From Lentisphaerota bacterium (lineage in GTDB: Bacteria; Verrucomicrobiota; Kiritimatiellia; RFP12; UBA1067), in the NCBI GenBank assembly GCA_015061765.1, contig SUVZ01000017.1, positions 1 to 21,183 on the forward strand: a stretch of 21,183 nt of DNA, written 5' to 3'. Under the pieces are notes generated by a model. That model saw nothing but the letters and a program-made list of their open reading frames with translations. It was not told the origin of the DNA and searched no databases. The translations under genes were made by a program, and so were the position numbers. Below are positions 12,840 to 21,183 of the stretch, in pieces; the first letter of the stretch is position 1, and every line of letters starts with the position of its first letter.

Positions 12840-13679
12840 ATGATAGACAGGCATATTAACATCAGTATGCTGCTGACGGGGGTCATGCTCATTGTTGGCT
12901 TTTGCGCATCGGCTGTGCCCAGGTTCGCGTTTCAGGTCTATGCAGTTAGAGACATGTGCGCCAGGGATTTCCGCTCTACGCTCAAGGCTGTGCGTGAACT
13001 CGGCTATGAAGGTGTGGAGACAGGACGCTTCTATGGGCTTGGCGCAAGGGAACTGAAATCGCTTTTGGATGAAATCGGGCTTGAACTGGTGGCGTTGCAG
13101 CTGTATCCCGATGATTTGGTCGAGCCGAAATTGCGAGATACGCTGCGTTTCGCCAAAGAGTGTGGCGCCGACCGCATAAACGTGGCTTGGTTTAAAGGCA
13201 GCGCCGAGAACCATCGTGACTGGCAGCTTCTTGTGAATGTCGTCAATCACGCCGCGGAGGAGGCGGCGAAAGAGCGGATTGCAATTGGCTATCACAACCA
13301 TGACCAGGAGTTCAGGATCAGATTCGATGGCAAATATGCATGGGATTGGATGTGGGAGCGGTTTTCTCCACTGGTGAAACAGGAGTTTGATGCGGGATGG
13401 TGCGCACTCGCAGGCGCCGATCCGCATGAGGTGCTCAAGCGTTATCCAAATCGCAATCCAACAGTTCATGTAATGCCAGCGATTGCCGATTCCAAAGGAT
13501 TGAAAAGAGGCGAGGCGGGTGTCGGGGCATCTCGGGACAAGATCGACTGGTCTCGCCTTGCTGCCGAACATTCCGCCGACGGAACGGAATGGTTCGTCGT
13601 AAAGCCTGTTACGTTCCCAGACTCCCTTGAGGACATGAAATCCAGCATCGACTATCTGAAGCGACTTGACCTCAGATAG
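12840..13679 (+). CDS. Exported sugar phosphate isomerase/epimerase-like TIM-barrel protein
   Basis: Member of the xylose-isomerase-like TIM barrel family (AP_endonuc_2), 279 residues. The N terminus has a signal-like hydrophobic segment (about 8-25) ending ASA before VPRFAFQVYAVRD, so export to the periplasm is likely. Family features: GYEGVETG (55-62), YHNHDQEF (151-158), FDAGWCALAGADPHEVLKRY (183-202) and VHV (209-211). The usual H-V-K-D reads HVMP, and the Glu normally found near residue 255 (in an EW-x-V-E motif) is Lys (EWFVVKP). A key metal ligand therefore appears lost, so activity may differ or be absent. The ATG at 12840 follows AAGGAG (12825-12830). It is 28 nt after murD and convergent with the regulator, overlapping its end by 8 nt; functionally it fits the carbohydrate genes to its right. 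Confidence 0.8.
   Translation: MIDRHINISMLLTGVMLIVGFCASAVPRFAFQVYAVRDMCARDFRSTLKAVRELGYEGVETGRFYGLGARELKSLLDEIGLELVALQLYPDDLVEPKLRDTLRFAKECGADRINVAWFKGSAENHRDWQLLVNVVNHAAEEAAKERIAIGYHNHDQEFRIRFDGKYAWDWMWERFSPLVKQEFDAGWCALAGADPHEVLKRYPNRNPTVHVMPAIADSKGLKRGEAGVGASRDKIDWSRLAAEHSADGTEWFVVKPVTFPDSLEDMKSSIDYLKRLDLR
13652..13679. terminator. Hairpin over the two convergent stop codons
   Basis: CTATCTGA (13652-13659) pairs with TCAGATAG (13672-13679) around a 12-nt loop. The right arm contains both the plus-strand TAG (13677-13679) and the minus-strand TGA (13674-13672). No T-run on either side, so termination activity is uncertain. Confidence 0.35.
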
Positions 13680-14820
13680 AAGGACTGAATTTCGGTCTAT
13701 TTTCCTGTCTCCATCTGCGCATGGTCATGCCTGTTTTCTTGATGAACATGCGCTTGACGAAGGAATCCGAGTTGTATCCGCACCGCTGGATGATGATTGA
13801 TATCGGCAGGGAGGTGTCTTGCAGCAATCGGCATATCTCCTCCAGTCGCCGGTTCTGTATGGCTTCGAGTATCGACGAGCCGGTTGCTTCGCGGAATCTG
13901 AGGGTCGCGAGCCTGCGAGAGCATTTCATTATGGCGGCAATGTCCGATATCAGTATCGTTCGTTCCGTTGCATGCCTGCGGATGTATTCAACGGCCTTCC
14001 GAGCTTGGGGGCCAATTGTTTTGGAGGACATTGTCGACCCTCTGCGTACGAGCCGCAGAGGACCATAATATTCTGTTGATGGAGGAGTTTTCTCTTTCCT
14101 GCGGCTTTTCTCTATTTCGGCAGCCAGCATCGCGGCCAACCGATATCCGGCGCCTTCAAAGTCTGGCTCTGAACTTGTTATGCCGGGCGACACGGATTCA
14201 CAGTATATTTCGTCGTTGTCGATGCTGGCTATCGCCACCTCATCCGGGATGGAAAACCCGCTCGTCACGGTTGTATTGAATACCTTTATGGCGTTGATGT
14301 CGTTTGCCGCGAGTATTCCGCAAGGCTTTGGTAGTGCGGTTATTGCCTCTCTGAGATTCGCATTTGAAAGCAGTGTGACTTTGTGTCCCTGCTCATAGGC
14401 GTCCTTTCTGAACTGTTCGAACCTTTCCTTGTCCCAGAAAAGAGCATTCCCCTTTCCGAAATAGGCATATGATCGACAGTTCATTTCAAGTAAAATGGAG
14501 CCGGAGAGTCGTGCTTCCGCTGCGGAGTCATGCAGAAGCATTGGATGGATCAGTGATGGACAGGCAGGATTCTGATCCAGATACACAGTGGGGATGTCAC
14601 GGAAATATATGTCCGGCGCAGCACCGAAACTATTACCCCTGTCGACAAGGCATCCGATTGGATTCCATTGGGAAATTGCGTTGCGTATTTCGGATGTGGT
14701 TGCGTAGTGGTCAATGACCTGGACGAACCAATTGTGTTCACGGGCGAAGGTGTGTACGCCGGAAAGCTTTTTTCGCCAACTCATATGGTAGGTGGATTGG
14801 AAAAATAATATGATGTCCAT
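13672..14820 (-). CDS. XylR-type transcriptional regulator (LacI-like sensor + AraC DNA-binding domain)
   Basis: Cytoplasmic one-component sugar sensor of 382 residues. The N-terminal two thirds resemble a periplasmic-binding-protein/LacI-type ligand domain without its own N-terminal helix-turn-helix: an ILLF-type first strand (MDIILFFQSTYHMSWRKKLSG), a CGILAANDINA block, and VAIASIDNDEIYCESVSPGITSSEPDFEGAGYRLA, typical of LacI-family effector domains. The last roughly 105 residues are an AraC-family double helix-turn-helix (KAVEYIRRHATERTILISDIA, CSRRLATLRF, CGYNSDSFVKRMFIKKTGMTMRRWR). This architecture is that of E. coli XylR and relatives. The start is fixed by a -10 ending 7 nt upstream. 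It is divergent from the glycoside hydrolase across 94 nt and very probably controls it and itself; the inducer is not evident. Confidence 0.9.
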   Translation of the reverse strand: MDIILFFQSTYHMSWRKKLSGVHTFAREHNWFVQVIDHYATTSEIRNAISQWNPIGCLVDRGNSFGAAPDIYFRDIPTVYLDQNPACPSLIHPMLLHDSAAEARLSGSILLEMNCRSYAYFGKGNALFWDKERFEQFRKDAYEQGHKVTLLSNANLREAITALPKPCGILAANDINAIKVFNTTVTSGFSIPDEVAIASIDNDEIYCESVSPGITSSEPDFEGAGYRLAAMLAAEIEKSRRKEKTPPSTEYYGPLRLVRRGSTMSSKTIGPQARKAVEYIRRHATERTILISDIAAIMKCSRRLATLRFREATGSSILEAIQNRRLEEICRLLQDTSLPISIIIQRCGYNSDSFVKRMFIKKTGMTMRRWRQENRPKFSPSI

Positions 14821-14827
14821 GGCGGGT

Positions 14828-14836
14828 AATATACCA
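14828..14836 (-). promoter_or_regulatory. Extended -10 promoter of the XylR-type regulator, likely leaderless
   Basis: TGGTATATT at 14836-14828 on the minus strand; the hexamer ends 7 nt before the ATG at 14820. The -35 region is weak, as expected for an extended -10 promoter. Confidence 0.55.
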
Positions 14837-14875
14837 TATTGTTGCCCGATCGAACATGTTTTATTGTTTCGATTG
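14837..14875. promoter_or_regulatory. Candidate operator between regulator and glycoside hydrolase
   Basis: Two direct copies of TATTGTT (14837-14843 and 14862-14868), 25 bp apart and each followed by a GAT, and an inverted pair ATCGAA (14849-14854) / TTCGAT (14868-14873). The site lies between the two divergent -10 boxes. AraC-type dimers commonly bind direct repeats, so this is the best candidate for the XylR-like protein. Confidence 0.4.
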
Positions 14876-14898
14876 GATATCTACCGCTTTAGGGGATA

Positions 14899-14907
14899 TG
14901 TTAAAAT
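14899..14907 (+). promoter_or_regulatory. Extended -10 promoter of the glycoside hydrolase gene, likely leaderless
   Basis: TGTTAAAAT at 14899-14907; the hexamer ends 7 nt before the ATG at 14915. No Shine-Dalgarno. No good -35 is seen, consistent with dependence on an activator. Confidence 0.55.
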
Positions 14908-14914
14908 TGACGAC

Positions 14915-16117
14915 ATGAAAAAGAGATTGCTATCGTTGTTTGTTGCTGGAGGCGTTGTCCTTGCGACTTTTGCGCAGTCGAGCCGCAATGCGCCCTGGTC
15001 GAAGGAAAGGGCGTGGGAATGGCACCGTTCGCATGAATGGGTCCGCGGATGCAATTACATGAGCGCAAGTTGCGCCAATCGCATCGACCAATGGCAAGGG
15101 TATGGTTTTGAAGAGCGATTTGCCGAAGCGGAGAAGGAGCTTGCACTCGCAGAGGAAATAGGCTTCAACTCCATGCGCGTCGTTCTTGCCGAATCCGGAT
15201 TTGGGGTATGGATGGCCGACCATGACGGTTTCATGGAGCGCTTTGAGCGAACCATTGACCAGTTTGATAGGCATGGAATGACGGTTGCCGTCGTGCTGGG
15301 CAATGACTGTACGCGCCCAAAGGAATTGTGGAAGCCTGTGAAGCTGGGTCCGCAGACTTGCGATTGGGGCTATCATGGAGGACGCAAGGTTAGCCAGCAC
15401 GGCTCACTGCCGGATGCGATGGGTTGGAGCGAGCTTGACGATCCGGAACTGAAAGTGAAGTTCTTCGCCATGTGCAGGGAAATCGTCGGCAAGTATCGTG
15501 ATGATAGGCGCATACTGTTCTGGAATGTCTACAACGAGCCGGGAAACAACAACCGGGCGAAAATCACAGCGTCTAACCTCAAGGAGCTTTTCGCGCTACT
15601 GTGGAAGATTGATCCGATTCAGCCTTTGGCGGCCGATATATGGTACGACGGCGGCACAATCGAAGAAAGTGCGATGAATGAAGCGGTTGCCGTTGCCGGA
15701 GCGTTGTCCGACATCATAAGCTACCATTGCTATGGCGACTATCTGATGCAGACGCTGATCATACACGATCTCAGGAAGCGCTATGGCCGGCCGCTTTACA
15801 ATACGGAATGGCTGCATCGCATATGGCGCAATGATGTGTTTACCGCGTATCCCCTTTATTTCCTTGAAGGGGTCGGCTGCTACATGTGGGGGTTCGTGGC
15901 CGGCAAATACCAGACCTACGAACCTTGGGAAGGCATCTGGCGGCGACAGGACGAGGGTGTGGAATACGACCTTGGCCTCGACGTCACCAAGTGGCAGCAT
16001 GATCTCATCCGACCGTCAATGCGCCCTTATGATCCGCGTGAGGTCCGGCTCATAAAGAGAATCAATGCCCTGGCCGATCGGGAAGCGGACGGCGGCAGAC
16101 GGAATCGTTCACTTTAA
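14915..16117 (+). CDS. Secreted GH5-like glycoside hydrolase (xylanase-like, clan A TIM barrel)
   Basis: A 400-residue exported protein with signal peptide MKKRLLSLFVAGGVVLATFAQ (about 1-21). The mature part matches the family often labelled 1,4-beta-xylanase-like: VRGCNYMSASCANRIDQWQ (43-61), LAEEIGFNSMRVVL (78-91), ILFWNVYNEPGNN (200-212) with putative acid/base Glu208, SDIISYHCYGDY (265-276), and YNTEWLHR (295-302) with putative nucleophile Glu298, then YMWGFVAGKYQT (323-334). Both catalytic glutamates are in the usual places for a clan A retaining enzyme. A longer frame opens at 14792, but the ATG at 14915 gives an immediate signal peptide and lies 7 nt below the -10. It is divergent from the XylR-type regulator and 25 nt upstream of the DUF5107 gene. 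The substrate is unknown; a plant or host glycan is likely. Confidence 0.82.
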   Translation: MKKRLLSLFVAGGVVLATFAQSSRNAPWSKERAWEWHRSHEWVRGCNYMSASCANRIDQWQGYGFEERFAEAEKELALAEEIGFNSMRVVLAESGFGVWMADHDGFMERFERTIDQFDRHGMTVAVVLGNDCTRPKELWKPVKLGPQTCDWGYHGGRKVSQHGSLPDAMGWSELDDPELKVKFFAMCREIVGKYRDDRRILFWNVYNEPGNNNRAKITASNLKELFALLWKIDPIQPLAADIWYDGGTIEESAMNEAVAVAGALSDIISYHCYGDYLMQTLIIHDLRKRYGRPLYNTEWLHRIWRNDVFTAYPLYFLEGVGCYMWGFVAGKYQTYEPWEGIWRRQDEGVEYDLGLDVTKWQHDLIRPSMRPYDPREVRLIKRINALADREADGGRRNRSL

Positions 16118-16142
16118 ATTGCAATGAAAAAGAAGGCAAGAC

Positions 16143-19100
16143 ATGAAAAGAACATACACATTGTCAATGATGTCGTTGGCGGCTGCCGCAGCTTTTGCCG
16201 CTGGCGTCGAGTTTAAGGAGACGAGCTGCGTATTGCCCACATATGCCCCCGGCGGATACGACAAGACCCCTATATTCTATACCGGGCGTGTGTATCAGGG
16301 TGCGCAGGGAAGGGTGTATCCATACCCGATGCAGGATGTCCTGTACGATAGGCGCATTGACGAAACGTACAAGTATCTTACGCTGGAGAATGACTGGCTG
16401 CAGATGGGTATCCTTCCCGAACACGGCGGACATCTCCTGAACTTCACCGACAAAAAGACCGGCTTTGAGATATTCTACCGTCAGCATGTCGTGAAGCCTG
16501 CCCTGATAGGAATGCTCGGAGCCTGGATATCCGGCGGCGTCGAGTGGAACTTCCCTCATCACCATCGCGCAACCACTGCCATGCCCATCGACTGGCGTTT
16601 CACGGAACAGTCCGACGGCTCAAAGACCATATGGCTGGGTGAGACGGAGCTCCGTCGTCGCCTGAAATGGACGATCGGCCTCTCCATGATGCCGGACCGC
16701 GCCGTGCTCCAGGCGGAAAACATCTTCATGAACCGCAATCCCTACATAGAGTCCATGATCTATTGGGCGAATGTCTCGGTGCATTGCGGCGATGACTATC
16801 AGGTCATATTCCCGCCGTCATGCCATCTGGGGTTCGATCACCACAAGAATTTTTGGACATCCTTCCCGATCGGGCCGAAGAAGGTCGACCATTCGTGGAT
16901 ACCTTCGCAGCGTTCAAAATACGCCGAGGACGTTTCTGGCATGATAGATCTCAGATGGTGGAAGAATTTCACCGTGGAGTCGCGTTCCATTTTCGCGATG
17001 GATCCAGAGAACTCCTGGATCGCCGGATACGACCACAGGAAAAACATGGGCACCGCCCACACTTCCAACCGTCATCTTACCGTGGGCAAGAAATTCTTTC
17101 TGTGGGGAAATTTCCCCGAAGCCCATGTCTGGGATACGGTGCTTACCGATGCTGATGGTCCATACCTTGAGCTGATGGTTGGATGCTGGAGCGACAACCA
17201 GCCCGACTATTCGTGGATCGCCCCGTACGAAACGCGCAGGGTCAAGCAGTATTGGTTCCCGGTGAAAGGCATCGGCGGAGTCAAGAACGTGACGATCGAC
17301 GGCGCCGTCAATGTTGATCGCCGGGCCAAGGATGAAATGCTCTTAGGCTTTCATTCCACGCGGGTGCTCAAGGGATGCACCGCTCGCCTGCTCCTGGACG
17401 GCAAGGCGGTCTTCGAGGAGCGGCTCGACATCTCGCCCGACCGGTCTTGGTGCAGATCGGTCAAGGTGGATCCGGCAGTCAGGGATCAGCGGTTCACCGC
17501 AACGCTTTCCGATAGTAACGGCAATGTGTTCCTTGCGTATACGCCCGTGCCTGAGAACCCCAACGATCCGCTTCCGCCCCCGGTGGCCAATCCAAAGGAA
17601 CCCAAGGAATATCAATCGGCGGAACTCGCATATCTCACCGGTTTGAGACTTGACCAGTTCCATAATGGACTTATCGATCCGGTGCCGTACTACGTGCGTG
17701 CCCTTGAGATCGATTCCGAATATTCCGCCGCGAATGTGGCCATAGGCATAAGGCTGATGAAGGGCGGAGAATTTGCCAAGGCCGAAAAACATCTGCGCAA
17801 GGCGGTTGCCCGCGTGAACCAGAACTATACCCGTGCGAAGGATGCGGAGCCAGAATATCTGCTTGCCCTTTGCCGCATGGAGCAGGGCGATCTAAAGGAG
17901 GCGGAAGACCTATTCTGGCGTGTCACATGGCGCGCGACCCACAAGAAGGAGGCTTTTTTCGAAATCGCCCGGATCTATTGCCGTCAGGGACGATATGCCG
18001 AAGCCCACGAGGTTCTCGAATTCAGCGCGCTGCCGCTAGGCATGGGCGAGGCGAAATTCCATACGCTCCATGCGTACATCCATCGTCGGCTTGCCACGAG
18101 TGCGGAGGCGACCGAAAGACAAAGGTCTTCGTGGCACGAGTTCGCCTCCAGCAATCAGTCTATGGCGTTCAGGTGCGATCCTCTCGAATACTGGGGCGTG
18201 ATAGAGTCCGCATTCCGTGATGGTGCGGATGGCGCCGAGGCGCTTTCACGTGCCGAGAAGAACCGTGGCATCAAGGCGCTGCAGTTGATGGAAACCATTT
18301 GTGACTACCGTGGAATCGCGGCATGGGACGAGGTAATCGCCCTCTGCGATGCGGCATTGGCGAAGGCCGCCAAAGAGAAACCGTTCCTCACCGAGGGTTC
18401 TCTGCCTCTGAAAGAGACTGTTGCGGCGTGCGATTCCTACAAAAATCCGATGTTCGCCTACATGAAGGCGGATGCGCTCATGAAAAAGGGCGAGGTCGAT
18501 GCAGCCCGCACCGCATATGCGGCGGCAGCGGCCATGTCCACCGATTACTGTTTCCCGAGCCGACTCGAAGAGCTGGATGTGCTGCTCAATGCGGTTAAGA
18601 ATGTCCCGTCGGCAAACACACACTATTATCTTGGTGAAATTCTGTGGAACCTTGATCAGAAGGAGGCCGCAATTTCCGAATGGCGCAAGTGCGTAGCCAA
18701 GTCTCCGAAACATGCGCTCGCGCTTCGGTGTCTCGGCTTCGGGCTTTCTCATCCTGGGACCTATTTCACCAATACAGGTGTGCCCGGTGGAGTTCCCAGT
18801 CTGGAGGCATATGAATTCTACAGGAAATCGATAGCGGCCGATCCCGGCAATTTCCGTGTTCTGGAGGAAATGGATAAGTTGGCCGAAAAACTCGATATTC
18901 CGGTGGATGAACGTCTTGCCACCATGAAGAGATACCGCAAGACCGCCGAGAAGTACGATGCCTGCATCCTGCGCATGACATACCTGTTCAACGAAACGGG
19001 GGATTACGACAGTGCGCTGGAGATTCTCACCGGACGAAAATTCCATGTGTGGGAAGGCGGAGAGGGATTGCTTGCACCGTTTGTGGACGCGTTGGTGAGC

Positions 19101-19559
19101 CGCGGCCGCAGGGCGCTGTCTTCCGGTGATCATGCCAAGGCGGCGAAGGACTTCAAACAGGCACTTACCTACCCGGAAAACCTTCAGGCGGGACGTCCCG
19201 GCGATGCAGGCACGGAGCCAATGGTCCGCTATTGGCTTGCTCAGGCAAAAAAGGCGGCGGGTGATCATACCGGTTGCCGCAGGGAACTGGAAAATGCGCT
19301 CAAGGGATGGATCAACCCCGGCGAGATGAATTATTGGCGAGCCAGAGCATTGTCGGAACTTGGCCGTACCGGTGAAATAGCAGAGCACATCCAAGGTCTG
19401 AAAACGGCAATTGAAACGCTAGAAAGACCGGCACCGAAGGTGATTGACGCCTACGCTAAATTCGGCGGCGAGAACACTCCGATGGAGCGAGCCGCAAAGA
19501 ACGCGAAAAAGGCGGCGAATCTCAGGAAGATGCTTTCCGAGATCGAAAAAATAGACTGA
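16143..19559 (+). CDS. Large secreted DUF5107 protein with TPR repeats
   Basis: 1138 residues with a signal peptide (MKRTYTLSMMSLAAAAAFAAG). The N-terminal part resembles DUF5107, a galactose-mutarotase-like beta-sandwich: PIFYTGRVYQGAQGRVYPYPMQD (about 43-65), TLENDWLQMGILPEHGGHL (about 79-97), KPALIGMLGAWISGGVEWNFPHHHRATTAMP (about 117-147). These are its conserved sugar-binding-like segments. From about residue 500 onward the protein is helical, with TPR-like pairs (YYVRALEIDSEYSAANVAIGIRLMKGGEFAKAEKHLRKAV; YLLALCRMEQGDLKEAEDLFW; YYLGEILWNLDQKEAAISEWRKCV). The start is supported by GAAGG (16132-16136). DUF5107-TPR proteins are common near glycan-degradation genes; whether this one binds or cleaves sugar is not settled by sequence. 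It is co-oriented with the glycoside hydrolase, 25 nt away, and 60 nt before the surface protein gene. Confidence 0.85.
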   Translation: MKRTYTLSMMSLAAAAAFAAGVEFKETSCVLPTYAPGGYDKTPIFYTGRVYQGAQGRVYPYPMQDVLYDRRIDETYKYLTLENDWLQMGILPEHGGHLLNFTDKKTGFEIFYRQHVVKPALIGMLGAWISGGVEWNFPHHHRATTAMPIDWRFTEQSDGSKTIWLGETELRRRLKWTIGLSMMPDRAVLQAENIFMNRNPYIESMIYWANVSVHCGDDYQVIFPPSCHLGFDHHKNFWTSFPIGPKKVDHSWIPSQRSKYAEDVSGMIDLRWWKNFTVESRSIFAMDPENSWIAGYDHRKNMGTAHTSNRHLTVGKKFFLWGNFPEAHVWDTVLTDADGPYLELMVGCWSDNQPDYSWIAPYETRRVKQYWFPVKGIGGVKNVTIDGAVNVDRRAKDEMLLGFHSTRVLKGCTARLLLDGKAVFEERLDISPDRSWCRSVKVDPAVRDQRFTATLSDSNGNVFLAYTPVPENPNDPLPPPVANPKEPKEYQSAELAYLTGLRLDQFHNGLIDPVPYYVRALEIDSEYSAANVAIGIRLMKGGEFAKAEKHLRKAVARVNQNYTRAKDAEPEYLLALCRMEQGDLKEAEDLFWRVTWRATHKKEAFFEIARIYCRQGRYAEAHEVLEFSALPLGMGEAKFHTLHAYIHRRLATSAEATERQRSSWHEFASSNQSMAFRCDPLEYWGVIESAFRDGADGAEALSRAEKNRGIKALQLMETICDYRGIAAWDEVIALCDAALAKAAKEKPFLTEGSLPLKETVAACDSYKNPMFAYMKADALMKKGEVDAARTAYAAAAAMSTDYCFPSRLEELDVLLNAVKNVPSANTHYYLGEILWNLDQKEAAISEWRKCVAKSPKHALALRCLGFGLSHPGTYFTNTGVPGGVPSLEAYEFYRKSIAADPGNFRVLEEMDKLAEKLDIPVDERLATMKRYRKTAEKYDACILRMTYLFNETGDYDSALEILTGRKFHVWEGGEGLLAPFVDALVSRGRRALSSGDHAKAAKDFKQALTYPENLQAGRPGDAGTEPMVRYWLAQAKKAAGDHTGCRRELENALKGWINPGEMNYWRARALSELGRTGEIAEHIQGLKTAIETLERPAPKVIDAYAKFGGENTPMERAAKNAKKAANLRKMLSEIEKID

Positions 19560-19619
19560 GGCGGCCGTGGCGCTTGCGGGAACGCAATTGGCGGGAGATT
19601 TTTAATCTGGAGGAAACAA

Positions 19620-21183
19620 ATGAAGACGATAAGCGTGGCAATGTCGATTCTCACCTTGACGCATACGGTGGCCGCAAGTGCGTTAGACCTCAAAGGTTCT
19701 GATCTCACTGTCACCGAGCTTGTGCAAGACGGGTACACAAACTCTGGCGATGATACCGCTACATTGACATTGGATATTGCATCCGATGTCAATTATTTGG
19801 GTGTCATCGCCGGAAACATCGCTGTTGTAAAGCGAGGACGCGGCAGGGTTACGCTGGGATCCAGATGGACCCACACCAAGCCTACGACTGTTGAAGATGG
19901 TGCGTTGGTCATGCCAGACGTCACATATATGAGCGGAAGCGGCGTCACCAATGTTCTGGATGGTGGGGAGGTCGCCTTTACCGAAACATTCAAATGGGAC
20001 GATTCCAGTCGCGGATTGCAGGTGAAACGTAATTCTTCAGGTGCCATAAACATCGCTGACGGAAAGACGGTGACATTGAGTTTCAAGAACTGTCTGAATT
20101 ACAGTCGAGCCCGTTTGCGGCTGACTGGTCCCGGTATATTGTACGGAACCGTAAGAGCGTCCGAGGAAAATATGAAAGATGGGGTGATAGCGGTTGAAAA
20201 CGGCATTTTCCGCAGTGGGAGCGAACTTTTCGCGCAGAAGCACAAGAACAGCTATGATACTGTCCTTGAGATCGGTGAAAGAGGTGTGGCGGACGTTGAG
20301 GCAAAAGGAAGATACTTCACGCTTCCAAGATATACTGTGTTGGAAGGAGGGACAATTTCGATGCTGGCGGCGCAGAGCGCCTACACCAACGATCCTCACC
20401 GGGTCTGCGTGAGCCATGAGAGTCTGATATTCGGCGATATGATTACCGTCAAGCCGTCGCCGCAGCCATCCAGGATATTGAATTTTGGCGCCTCTCTCGC
20501 GAACTCCACAGGCTACACGGTGTTCAACGTGGAAAACGGCGCCTCATTGGAGATTGATTCGCGCATTTCGCCGGGATTTCAGGATGGCACGTCGACTTTC
20601 CGCGAAGGCCAGGGATTCTCGAAAATTGGCGGCGGCACTTTGCTCCTTAGGGGGCCGATCGATGCGCAAGGTGCGGTTTATGTAGGTGCAGGCACTTTGG
20701 TTCTTGCGCAAGACGCGTATCTTTCCTGCAAGGCGAAAATCAAGACTGCGCCCGGAGCTGTGGTGAAATTGGAGGACGGTACGCTTTTGTCGTCGCCTTT
20801 GCTCTTCGGGATTGCCGCCGATCCGCTTCTGTCCACGGCGGAGGTGTGGATGGATGCATCCGTGTTGCCGTATGAAGACGGACAGATTGTGCCCGCCGTT
20901 CCAAATTTCGGGACCAGCGGCGGAGCGTTCATGAATTTCGGAATGACCGGAGCCAATGCGTCGCCGGTTGCACCCACTTTTTCGAAAGACGGCATAAACG
21001 GCGTGCCGGCACTCGATTTCAACGGTTCCCAGGCGCTATGTCTTGATTCGTATTCCAATCACGGTGAAACGATTGAGACGTATTGCGTATATAGGGTAAC
21101 GGATGCGGGAAGTCCCGATTATCCGTTGGCTCCGTTTTCGATGTGCTGCACGAATGTAGATTGCAATGAAAATGGAGTTGATG
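19620..21183 (+). CDS. Large secreted/surface protein with autotransporter-type repeat and lectin-like domain, partial
   Basis: Open to the right edge (521 codons seen, no stop). The start ATG at 19620 has the best Shine-Dalgarno in the window (GGAGG, 19609-19613). A signal peptide is likely (MKTISVAMSILTLTHTVAASA). Residues about 25-330 look like beta-helix material with short, glycine-rich, repeating strands. Around residue 340 the segment GFSKIGGGTLLLRGPIDAQGAVYVGAGTLVLA fits the autotransporter-associated beta-strand repeat. From about 405 (AEVWMDASVLPYEDGQIVPAVPNFG...FSKDGINGVPALDFNGSQALCL) it resembles the start of a concanavalin/LamG-like domain found in large adhesin-like proteins of Verrucomicrobiota and Lentisphaerota. 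It is probably an extracellular or cell-surface protein co-expressed with the glycan genes. Cell anchoring cannot be judged because the C terminus is missing. Confidence 0.75.
   Translation, partial: MKTISVAMSILTLTHTVAASALDLKGSDLTVTELVQDGYTNSGDDTATLTLDIASDVNYLGVIAGNIAVVKRGRGRVTLGSRWTHTKPTTVEDGALVMPDVTYMSGSGVTNVLDGGEVAFTETFKWDDSSRGLQVKRNSSGAINIADGKTVTLSFKNCLNYSRARLRLTGPGILYGTVRASEENMKDGVIAVENGIFRSGSELFAQKHKNSYDTVLEIGERGVADVEAKGRYFTLPRYTVLEGGTISMLAAQSAYTNDPHRVCVSHESLIFGDMITVKPSPQPSRILNFGASLANSTGYTVFNVENGASLEIDSRISPGFQDGTSTFREGQGFSKIGGGTLLLRGPIDAQGAVYVGAGTLVLAQDAYLSCKAKIKTAPGAVVKLEDGTLLSSPLLFGIAADPLLSTAEVWMDASVLPYEDGQIVPAVPNFGTSGGAFMNFGMTGANASPVAPTFSKDGINGVPALDFNGSQALCLDSYSNHGETIETYCVYRVTDAGSPDYPLAPFSMCCTNVDCNENGVD

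Noticed and set aside
14792..14914. Upstream extension of the glycoside hydrolase to 14792
   Set aside because: Overlaps the divergent regulator start and both promoters, and would bury the signal peptide.
18246..19394. 382-residue minus-strand frame opposite the DUF5107-TPR gene
   Set aside because: Shadow frame; the plus-strand protein has TPR periodicity and a signal peptide, the minus-strand one shows no family features.
19574..19587. TTGCG-GGAA-CGCAA mini-hairpin before the surface protein gene
   Set aside because: Five base pairs with no T-run directly after; too weak to call a terminator between two co-oriented genes.

Overview
The window reads as a chromosomal segment of a Gram-negative, moderately GC-rich bacterium. 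A lipid A-type acyltransferase (LpxL/HtrB family), a MurF-MurD pair, a LacI/AraC-hybrid sugar regulator, a DUF5107-TPR protein and an autotransporter-repeat-like surface protein together suggest the Verrucomicrobiota/Kiritimatiellota/Lentisphaerota side of the tree, possibly a gut lineage. That placement is inference from gene content only; no rRNA is present.

Layout. (1) 1-1262, minus strand: the start of a UbiA/MenA-like prenyltransferase, cut by the window edge and carrying an apparent 1-base frameshift, preceded by a DUF1343/NamZ-family gene. (2) 1362-5821, plus strand: tilS, a tRNA-Ser(GGA), queF, a precorrin-2 dehydrogenase/glutamyl-tRNA reductase fusion and hemL, covering tRNA modification and tetrapyrrole synthesis. 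(3) 6057-9089, plus strand: a hexuronate-type MFS transporter, an LpxL-family acyltransferase that probably starts at CTG, and a short mannose-6-phosphate isomerase. (4) 9322-10197, minus strand: psd, divergent from murF-murD (10290-12811), which is followed by an exported sugar isomerase/epimerase-like protein. (5) 13672-21183: a XylR-type regulator on the minus strand, divergent from a secreted glycoside hydrolase, a large secreted DUF5107-TPR protein and a surface protein that runs off the right edge. Region 5 and the epimerase look like a small carbohydrate-use locus.

Two signals run across the window. First, eight putative promoters share an extended -10 box of the form TGNTANANT. In six protein genes this box ends exactly 7 nt (one case 8 nt) before the ATG, with no Shine-Dalgarno, so these genes that lead transcription units look leaderless. 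Most genes inside operons carry a clear GGAG/AAGGAG-type site instead. Second, a short hairpin-forming element with core GGGACAGACCC occurs six times, always inside coding sequence and in frame: five copies in murD and one in the hemA fusion. In murD three clustered copies account for an insertion of about 30 residues. This resembles in-frame palindromic elements such as those of Rickettsia and is the most unusual feature here.
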